A stretch of DNA of 64,000 nt from Xiphias gladius (Eukaryota > Chordata > Actinopteri > Istiophoriformes > Xiphiidae): assembly GCF_016859285.1 (NCBI RefSeq), contig NC_053405.1, positions 5,989,760 to 6,053,759 of the forward strand, read 5' to 3'. A program made the position numbers and the translations under genes. Each line of letters opens with the position of its first letter. The stretch's first letter is position 1. Shown here piece by piece: positions 56,662-64,000 of this stretch. The notes beneath the pieces are model-generated. The model did no database searches, had not been told where the DNA came from, and saw only the letters and a program-made list of their open reading frames with translations.

Positions 56662-57241
56662 CTGAGGGGGGAAGAATATGATTAGTGATAGCGCTGAATA
56701 TGAGGCCATGAAGAAACTGATAGGCTTAGGTCACAGCAAATATTGTGAGGATACAGGGAGAATACGGAGAAAGTGACATTTTAACTTTTAGAAAAACAGC
56801 AATATGCAAATCAAACATGCCAAGTAAATAAATACCACAATAACAAATTTATTGTGACACATTAATACGGGAAAACCCACAGAGCATGACATTTGAGTTT
56901 AAAAGTGAAAGAGCTGAGATCTCCGGCTTTCCTTAGCTTTCTAAAAAACATTTAAAACCTTGTGTAATGGGTGGACTGAGAGCTGGTGTTGGTCTTTTAG
57001 CAAAGAATTAACAAAGCTAATTAAACCCATACAAACTATTAGCTGTTACATTTCAAGAAAAGGGTCTGTGCCTGAAGTGGGAGATGGAGATGATGACCAA
57101 CAGGTTGAGCATCACAGTGAGCAGAGCGATGCAGTACAGCAGGGTTTCGATGAGTATGTCCCCGGGAGTAACAGGCATCGACCTACAGGAGGAGTTGAGG
57201 GGAGGGGTACAGGGGTCATCTCCGTCCAGTGTCTCCGCCAT
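55866..57241 (-). CDS. TAAR-like class A GPCR, two exons, 321 aa
   Basis: Predicted chemosensory amine-type receptor in the plasma membrane. Exon 1 is 57241-57072 and exon 2 is 56661-55866; they join within an Arg codon to give S-H-F-R-Q-L-Q-T-P-T-N, the typical TAAR first intracellular loop. TM2 has L-S-L-A-V-S-D (Asp74), TM3 ends E-R-Y (121-123), and TM7 has N-S-S-F-N-P-L-I-Y with Y-P-W-F (aa 283-298), an exact match to the TAAR fingerprint. Asp189 lies eight residues before the TM5 Pro (5.42). No acidic residue lies between Cys96 and Glu121, so the classical Asp3.32 is absent. Length is normal for the family. Oddities: Asn at 5.58 (205), Leu at 6.48, Glu for Asp in the DRY motif, and a GC donor. 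An ATTAAA about 100 nt downstream of the stop is a possible poly(A) signal. Which TAAR subfamily it belongs to cannot be settled here. Confidence 0.88.
57072..57241 (-). CDS. TAAR-like gene exon 1: N-terminus and TM1
   Basis: Encodes aa 1-56 plus two bases of Arg57. One sequon (N-S-S) in the extracellular N-terminus. The donor reads cttcag|gcacag (GC type); no in-frame GT donor gives the conserved loop sequence. Confidence 0.82.
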
Positions 57242-57944
57242 CTTGAGAGGGAGAGTGACTGCAGGGCTGAGCAGAGAGCTGCTGAGGTCTAGCCGCCCCT
57301 CTGATTGACGTTTTCACGAGACGAGCCATTTTATCTTCTTCATTTGCATCCTCCTTCCCGATGCCCTCCCTCCCTCCTCCCCCTCTTGTCCCTCGCCACA
57401 CACTTCCTCCCATCAGCTTGTTTTTTGCCACAGCTCCTACTCATTAACTTTTTCCATTTCATCGTTCGCTCCCCACTCCATTTTTCTCCTCCCTACACCC
57501 CCGTCCCTCTTTCAAAACACCACTATCCACTGTTCACTGATCCCAATCTCTCCCACCCTGTTTTACATCGTTATAATTGGTAGTCATTCCTTCTGCTGTA
57601 TCTTCACAGACGTGACTGTGGACTGTGTTTGTTGGAACTACAGTTCCTTTGAAAACTTGACAGCATGCTCTGTGGTTTATCCACAGAAACGAGGACACTA
57701 TTTGCAAAGAGATGTTGCTCTTGAATATGATGTCTTCGTGCAATACTGTGAGCAACTGAAATGAAATTTCGTTCACCTCCATTGCAGTTGGGTGGTGGCG
57801 AAAATCTCAGAGATTAATATCTCAGAACCTGGGCAAATTACACCAAAACTATCCGCTATAAGTATATGGCTAGATTAAAAATTAAAGCTGCTCAAATCAA
57901 TATTTTTATACAGCAATGGGTCAATGACAATGTGCAATGTGAGA

Positions 57945-58405
57945 GTAGTCACCCTTAGCATCCATAATGCGCTACTTCGATGTTACGGCCCCCAACGTTG
58001 CGGTTTTTGGTTCCCCGTCATCACTCTCGTCGCTTCGTCTTTGACCTCAGCGGGAAGGTTTTTCAGTGAAAAAAGATCTGATAAACCCGCTGTACACTCC
58101 CTGCTCAGCGCCAAATGGCTGACGGACACAGTTCGCAAATGGCCGACGGACGTAGCGGAGGATTTAGCAGCTGAAGAGCCACATTTTTCGCTCAGGAGTT
58201 GGTGGAGACCAACCATTACCAAGTGTTGAAAGAAGAGTAAGCATTGGACAGTAGATACGATTCCAAACGAATGCTATTGTTGCTATGTGTCTGCTCTAAT
58301 GTACATTAGCCAGTGTTTGCGAGCACATTCACTATTTCGGCTCGATATGGTGAAAATATGAAAATATGTATTTTGGATATTTGGGTGAACCCACCCTTTA
58401 ACCAA
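57945..58405. repeat. Dispersed fish repeat containing ctcaggagttggtggagacc
   Basis: Blocks tcagcgccaaatggctgacg, gaggatttagcagctga, ctcaggagttggtggagacc, aagcattggaca and a terminal gggtgaacccacccttt recall, from memory, a frequent fish interspersed element. Confidence 0.6.
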
Positions 58406-59459
58406 GCAGTTTTAGTTGCTTGAAACTAAACCTCCCCCTAAAGGCCCTGAACCCACCTACACAGGTGTTTTCAGTTTCAGTTTCAGTTTTCCGTCTGATT
58501 GGAGCTCTGCTCAGGGTTGAAGTTGGGTTAGGTCCATGCTAGAAAATACATAAAAAGGTCATTAGGTCAATAGACTCATTGTGCTAATAAAACTACAAAA
58601 GTCCAATTTGCATTGAAGACACCTTTAATCACAGGTGATGTCATAAATATGTATTTTGACTTGATTTAAAAATGATCAATTTTAAAACTGCCCATGTAGG
58701 AAATGAAATGACTCAAGAAAAATGAGAGGTAGGTCATGACAGTGGGACAGCAAGGCAGCATGCACACGACCGGGACCCCGAAACCGGAGCAGCGGAACGG
58801 AGTTCAGCCATCATTCTTTTGTTATTTACACCTGTGCTTTTCCCACTGCGACGTGTCAAAAACGTATTCAGTGAAAAAGGCCCATGATGTAGTAGTTCTT
58901 CTCAAACATAACCCACGGTGCCTTATGAGAAAAGGAACTGATTTTTTTTCCCCCCACGTTGTCCACAAAACACTGTTGTACCCACATACAACTGCGCTTC
59001 TATCTCACAACCTACAGCCCCATTTCTTATTTGGATATATCCAATTTAGACTTTGTATGTATGATATTTTTATATTGTGCATTTGTTGCCTAAATTGCCC
59101 AAATCTTTAACCGTAGCCAGTGTTGGCGACTGACAGACAAAGCTAGATACATGCTCCCCCGTTTCCAAACTAAGAATTACATCATGTGTTGATGAGAGCA
59201 GGCTGTACGGTGTGTTTGTGGTGTTAGGTGTGTGTTTTCTTAACACCTTTGATTGGAGGGCACGCCCTGTGGTTTGAGACATCATTATTTAGCGAGGAGG
59301 TGTGAACGTACTGACATGCAATATGGCTAATTGATGACTAAGACAATAAACCAAGAAACCAAATGTCATTATACTACAAATCAGTCAGTTTAGATTAAAA
59401 AAAAAAACATAAAAACAAACATTAACAAGACTATAAGTCACAGCCACTCAAAAAAATAA

Positions 59460-59600
59460 AAAAATAATTGGCAACTATTTTGATGATTGCTTTTTGGTTT
59501 AAGTCATTTTTATTAAGCAAAACTGCCAGAAATTGCCTGGTTCCAGCTTCTTAAATCTGAGAGTTTGGTGCTTGTCTTTGTCCTCTGTGATAATAACCTG
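59460..59600. repeat. Dispersed fish repeat, ATTAATCGATTA family, copy 7 (partial)
   Basis: Attggcaactattttgatga, tttaagtcatttttattaag and cctggttccagcttct are diagnostic blocks of the family. Confidence 0.7.
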
Positions 59601-59699
59601 AATGCCTTTGTTTTGACTGTTGATAACACAGACGAAATATGGGGACAATGGGCCCCGGGGCACACACATGTACGAGGCCCCCCGTCCCTCCTACATAGG

Positions 59700-60380
59700 T
59701 GTATGACCCCCAATCTGAAATCAGCGGTGTCTTTTGCAGTCATTTTGCATTCCTTTGTATATTTTTTGCATCTGTTTCTTGTGGCTTTATGTCCCTTTGT
59801 AGTAGTTTTGTGTCTCTGCGGTCATTTCACATAGTTGTTTAGCTTTTCGCTGTGGTTGTTTGATGAATCTTTGTGGTCATTTTTTGTTTCCGTGGCGTTG
59901 CTTTTTTGGTCTTTTTGGTCGTTTTGTGTGTTTATAATTGTTTTGGGTCCCTCTGTAGATGTTTTGCATCTCTTTGTGTTCATATCTGTGGTTGTCGTGT
60001 TTCCCTCTGTAGTTGTTTTGCTTCTTTGTGGTTGTTTTGTACCTCTTTCATTCTTTCACATCTTCTTGTAGTTGTTTGGCTTATCTTTATGGTCATTTAG
60101 GTTTCTTTGCGGTCGTTTTGCGTGTCTTTGTGGCTGTTCGCTGTCTCTTTGTGGTTGTTTTGCACTTCTTTGTGGTCGTATGGTCGTTTTCCGCCTCTGT
60201 GCAGTTGTTGTTTTTTCGCTTTGTAGTCATTTGTATCTCTTTGTGGTCATCTCTGTGGTCATTTGTGACTATTTGTGGTACTTTTGTGTGCCCATGTAGT
60301 AATTTTGCATCTTGTCTTAGTCGTCGCTTCATGACTCTTTGTGGTTATTTTACCTGTCATTGTGGTCATTTTATGTCTCG
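59700..60380. repeat. Degenerate minisatellite, unit like tttgtggtcattttgcgtct
   Basis: Dozens of imperfect copies of a unit of about 24 bp, with variants tttgtagttgttttg and tttgcggtcgttttg. It creates long open frames in all three forward frames, rich in V, F, L, C and W, which are by-products of the repeat. Confidence 0.85.
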
Positions 60381-60876
60381 CTGAGGTCGGGACAGTCCCG
60401 CGGTAGGCCCATTTAGAAGACAGTACAAGACCTTTGATGCCATCACCTTAGGCTTCATGAAATTATGATGACCAATTTGTGGGCCAAACCATTCACTGCT
60501 TATTTGAGAAAATAAATAATACATTTTTGACCTGCCGGTGGCATAAGAGGACAAGTCATGGCTTCGCCAACGTCAGGAGGATTCACTCTCTGGGGACCAT
60601 GAATCTCTGAACAAAATGTAACAACGATCCCGATAATGTGTTGAGAATTTTAGTCTGTACCAAACCGGTGGACTGGCCAGCAGATAGACCGCCATCCCCA
60701 AAGCAGTGCGTGGATTAAATACTTTAAAAGTGGCCGGAAAACGTGTCTTTACCAACACGCACCGTCCTTGTCGTCGGAGAAGCAAAAAAAAAAAAAAAAC
60801 GCGTCGACACTGGATAACAACAGCGCCCCCTAACGGCCGGCGGAGCTGTGGACGTTAGCTGGATAAAAAGGTGAAG

Positions 60877-60960
60877 ATGGAGCCGATGTTCAGTCCGCCG
60901 CTTCACAGGCAGAGACATCAGTTTGTCATCGATTTTGTCAAGAGGAACAAACCCAAAAAG
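60877..60960 (+). CDS. henmt1: henmt1 exon 1
   Basis: aa 1-28, phase 0 end at AAG|gtagcc. The ATG has purine at -3 and G at +4 (aagATGG), and a second in-frame Met follows at residue 4. Confidence 0.85.
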
Positions 60961-63143
60961 GTAGCCAACCTCCTAATGAGAAACAGACGTATTTTAAACG
61001 CTTTCGCTTCAAGGCCAGCCTTTGTTTGAGCGACAGAGAAAGCTAATCACCGGAACTGAACTTTCTCACCGAGGCGGTTGTCACCCGGCTAGCGTTAGCT
61101 ACAGCCGCTGATTAGCATCGACTGTTGACTTTCGCATTTCGGTCCCCGTGGCAAAAAAAAAAAAAAAAAAAGTTGATCTCCTCTGGTCCGTGAAATCCGA
61201 CACACGTGTTGTCCCTGTCCTCCTCAGGTGGTGGACTTGGGGTGTAGTGAGTGTATCCTCCTTAAAAAACTCAAGTTTCACCGTGAAGTTGAACTTCTGG
61301 TCGGAGTGGACATCAACGGGACCAAAGTCAGAAAGAAGATGTACGTATGTTTGTTTATGGATGAAAGGTGTGACTGAATACGACTTTAATGCTAGAACTG
61401 AAAGATGAGTCGATAATGACAAATACGCGTTTTTTTTTTTTGCAGCCCTTGATTTATGCAAAGTTGCTTATGAATAGTCAAATTAAAGTTTAATGGAATG
61501 AATTGTGTTGCAAAACAGCAGATTTCCATACAGTTGTATGCAAAAAATTTGGGCACCCCTGGAGAAGTTACACATTTTGTTGATTTTGAGGTGAAACTAA
61601 TGTGAATACACAACCCCTGCAGCAGATAAACATTACTAATTGAGGAAGGGCTAATTTTGAGTGTTTTTATTTATTGTTTTTTTGTTTGCTGCAGGGTTAT
61701 ATTTACTCATTTTCACTTCAAAAATCAACAAAATATGTGATGTATGCTTACATCGGGGGGAATAAATTAATCTTTCAACACAATAATGATTTGATCATCA
61801 TACTAAAGGTCGGTAAATGATTTCACTGGAGATCACCCAGTTTTATTTTCATTAAAACAGTTATCTGCCCGAGACCTTAGGTTTGTCTGGACAAGTGTAC
61901 CACGTGTGAAACCTTCTCCAACACAAGCTCGATCGAATAAGTTGGTTTCAGATCCAAATCGAGTGAGAGTAGTGAAATTTTATAGTTTTTTAAGTATTTA
62001 AAACCACCATCAAAAATAGTGATTACTGTGCGGAACATTTAATATTACTTGTCAGCCTTAAAAAGTTAAACTATTTTCCACATGTGGTTGGTAGGAAAAA
62101 AAAGTCAGTTGCCTTCATCAAGCACTTTTCCATCTGCTTGGTGGATAAGAGACTAAAAAGATCGAGTGATCACTTTGACTACTCGATGGCTTTGAGCGTC
62201 TCGTTGTTGTGCTAAGTAAATACTGTGTGGACTGACCATGTCTGCACGCTGCTTGTATCTTCCTGTCAGGTACGGATTAGCGCCTATATCCACCGACTAT
62301 CTGCAGCCCACCTATGATCAGCTGCGCATTGAGCTGTACCAGGGCTCCGTCACACACAAAGACGCCCGCGTCAGAGGATTTGATCTGGTGACCAGTATAG
62401 AGCTGTAAGTCTCTGTTCACTTGAAGCGTTAACGCACTGCCATTGGTTTGTATTAATGAGTCTTTTTGTTGCATTTTCTTCTTCTTTTGATTCTGTATCG
62501 TTTCCTCTCTCCGTCTTACTTATTCTCTGTGTAGATTTTAATCTTTGTGTCGCTCTCTGTCCCTCTGTGCCATTTATTTATCACATGGCTGTCTCCAGCA
62601 TAGAGCACCTGACTCTTGCTGATGTGGAGCGCTTCTCTGAGGTGGTGTTCGGTTACATGACCCCAGCGGCGGTTATCGTCAGCACCCCAAACTCTGATTT
62701 CAACCCACTTCTCCCCGGGCTGGCGGGTTTCAGGCACCGTGACCACAAGTTTGAGTGGACCAGAGCAGAGTTCAGATCCTGGTACAGTATGCTGCTTTTT
62801 AAAGATCCATTTTCAGGCATTTTTGGTTTCCGATGTGGAGACGACAGGGAATGTGAATGGATCAATTGAACCAGAAACCCATCAGTGCTGTTAAATCTCC
62901 CTTCCTGAATAATAGTGATTTGAGCTGGATTTTGTTAAAACTAGATCCCTCCTCAGGGCTCTGAAGGTGTGTTTGGAGTTCGGTTATGAGGTGGAGCTCA
63001 CTGGTGTTGGACAGGCCCCCTCAGGCCAGCAGGAGGGAGTCGGCTTCTGCTCTCAGATCGGGGTGTTTCACCGGCTCGGGGGGAGAGATGGCTGCCACAT
63101 GTCGCTTGGTGACGAGGTAGAGGATGTCTTTTCATACACGCTG
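60877..63143 (+). CDS. henmt1: HENMT1, small-RNA 2'-O-methyltransferase (5' part, five exons)
   Basis: Transfers a methyl group from SAM to the 2'-OH of the 3' nucleotide of piRNAs, in the germline. Exons 60877-60960, 61228-61340, 62270-62404, 62599-62781 and 62957-63143 join in frame for 234 aa. SAM-binding motif I is V-V-D-L-G-C-S-E-C (aa 29-37; a Ser stands where many relatives have Gly). V-G-V-D-I-N follows. The metal-binding set is E110, E113, H114 (E-L-I-E-H-L) and H160 in H-x-D-H-K-F-E-W, matching the Glu-Glu-His-His site known from HEN1 enzymes. The S-T-P-N-S-D-F-N-P motif is also typical. The start was chosen as the first ATG giving the conserved N-terminus (H-R-Q-R-H-Q-F-V). The last visible exon ends phase 0 at gtgagt; the C-terminal exons lie beyond the window. 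Confidence 0.93.
61228..61340 (+). CDS. henmt1: henmt1 exon 2: SAM-binding motif I
   Basis: aa 29-65 plus two bases of Met66. Encodes the nucleotide-binding strand-loop and the acidic D-I-N that usually contacts the SAM ribose. Confidence 0.92.
61531..61760. repeat. DNA-transposon-like fragment in henmt1 intron 2
   Basis: Begins cagttgtatgcaaaaaattt followed by gggcacccctgg, a phrase familiar from fish mariner-type inverted-repeat elements. Internally, ttttgttgattttgaggtga near 61576 is mirrored by tcacttcaaaaatcaacaaa near 61712, so the core folds back. The second terminal repeat is not evident. Confidence 0.55.
62270..62404 (+). CDS. henmt1: henmt1 exon 3
   Basis: aa 66-110 plus two bases of Leu111. 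Ends within the E-L-I-E-H motif, at GAG CT|gtaagt, so the metal site is split between exons 3 and 4. Confidence 0.92.
62599..62781 (+). CDS. henmt1: henmt1 exon 4: metal-binding core
   Basis: Completes Leu111 and encodes aa 112-171 with E113, H114 and H160; ends TG|gtacag within Trp172. Confidence 0.93.
62957..63143 (+). CDS. henmt1: henmt1 exon 5 (last visible)
   Basis: Completes Trp172 and encodes aa 173-234, including Y-E-V-E-L-T-G-V-G and Q-I-G-V-F; ends CTG|gtgagt. Confidence 0.9.
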
Positions 63144-64000
63144 GTGAGTATGTTAGATTTGTAGATTACTGGTTGTCAAGTGTTTGGCTCTCAAATGCGT
63201 TGGGCCGAGGGAAAGTAACCGTAGGTCCTTTCCGTTTGGCTAACTCGGCCCCTCGCTTTCCTCACTCGCGTTTCTTCTTCGCATCTTAGCTCCTCCCCAC
63301 GGGGATGCGAGAGAGAGATGTGAGGATGAGAGGTGGGGATAGAAGAATTTTATTTACCAATCTCAACTGCTCTGTAATTTCGTAGAAGTTACAACGCCGT
63401 ACAAATGAATACAAAAACACCTGCTGCTTAGTGACTGTGGCGCCAGTACAGATTATAGATCTACTGCAGTGTCAGTGTGTCCTGCAATGTGACTGATAGA
63501 AATAACACCAACGGACAATTTGGTAATCACTCAAAAAAGACATTGAGAAACAAATAGAAACAGCTGTTAATGCCCAAAATAAAATCCATAATTTGGTTGT
63601 GACAGGCTGCAGGTACAGGTAGTCTGATGTAAAAGAAGTAGACCAGGTTCCGGAGGGAGCTTCTGTTATTGCTGTCATTCTTGTCTTTGCTGGTAGTTCG
63701 CCTAGCCGGCAGTATTGTAATCATGCAGTGTTATTAATGTTGCAGTAAGGCTGTTTCCACTGCAGCCAGATGTTCCTTTTGTTTGTCCGTAAGATCAACT
63801 GACCAATCACTAAACAGATTCACGTTGAAGGAGTGTTGCCATCTAGTAAGACTTCCACACAAGGGAAACCTTTTGGTTCTTCGTTCTAAGCTCCTCTGCC
63901 CTCAGAGCCCTCTAGTCTCCTCACTCCTTCTTCTCCTCTGAGATGCATTTAATGGGGTTGGAACATCCGTGATGATCGCAGACCTTGATGGATTTCTGGG
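63144..64000. other. henmt1 intron running off the window
   Basis: No FNDC7, TAAR or HENMT1-like exon is visible. Short open frames on the minus strand near 63.5-63.7 kb lack any recognisable features. Confidence 0.5.

Larger units (their letters stand above)
57242..60876. other. Intergenic region between the divergent TAAR-like gene and henmt1
   Basis: 3.6 kb containing a pyrimidine-rich stretch (about 57300-57550), a dispersed repeat (about 57945-58405), another ATTAATCGATTA-family copy (about 59460-59600) and a degenerate minisatellite (about 59700-60380). The remaining open frames look like chance. The promoters of the two genes should lie at the two ends, but I cannot identify core elements. 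Confidence 0.55.

Noticed and set aside
55866..57241. TAAR-like gene as a pseudogene
   Set aside because: The frame is intact over 321 codons and the fingerprint is complete. The GC donor and altered microswitch residues are unusual but not disabling by themselves.
57305..57583. 92-codon open frame upstream of the TAAR-like gene
   Set aside because: It is produced by a pyrimidine-rich tract (Pro, Leu, Ser, His) and has no protein-like features.
59565..60384. Several open frames of 75-123 codons, hydrophobic
   Set aside because: They arise from the degenerate minisatellite in all frames and show no start context, signal or conservation-like features.

Overview
The window looks like teleost fish nuclear DNA. 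The genes are split by GT-AG introns, (CATC)n/(TATC)n and (GT)n microsatellites and fish-type interspersed repeats are common, and a fish-type trace-amine-associated receptor is present. Species cannot be named from the sequence. Three genes are supported.

(1) Positions 1868-53083, + strand: one very large secreted-protein gene of the FNDC7 family. I could place 59 coding exons by hand: a signal-peptide exon, a 19-nt micro-exon, and then a ladder of fibronectin type III (FN3) modules, almost all encoded as one symmetric phase 1-1 exon each, with 261 nt the commonest length. The exon lengths sum to 14,292 nt, an uninterrupted frame of 4,763 aa with 54 FN3-like modules (F1-F54). F1-F3 and F52-F54 are cysteine-poor caps. 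F4-F51 share a six-cysteine signature (C1-C6). A tetra-arginine, furin-like site sits just before the last module. Human FNDC7, from memory, is about 730 aa with about nine modules, so this is a large expansion.

(2) Positions 57241-55866, - strand: a two-exon, 321-aa class A GPCR with the TAAR fingerprint. It has Asp at 5.42 and no acidic residue in the first part of TM3. Its intron appears to be GC-AG.

(3) From 60877 to beyond the right edge, + strand: the first five exons (234 aa) of henmt1, the piRNA 3'-end 2'-O-methyltransferase. FNDC7 and HENMT1 are also close neighbours in human (with PRPF38B between), which supports orthology of the locus; the TAAR gene between them looks like a fish-specific insertion.

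The rest is intron and intergenic DNA with several families of dispersed repeats, two degenerate minisatellites, a perfect 18-bp-arm hairpin, and an unexplained coding-like relic around 54.6-55.5 kb. The genes do not form an operon-like unit. The FN3 giant is predicted to be extracellular, the TAAR to be a chemosensory membrane receptor, and HENMT1 to be a germline small-RNA enzyme. Repeat-family names rest on memory of common fish repeats, not on a database search.
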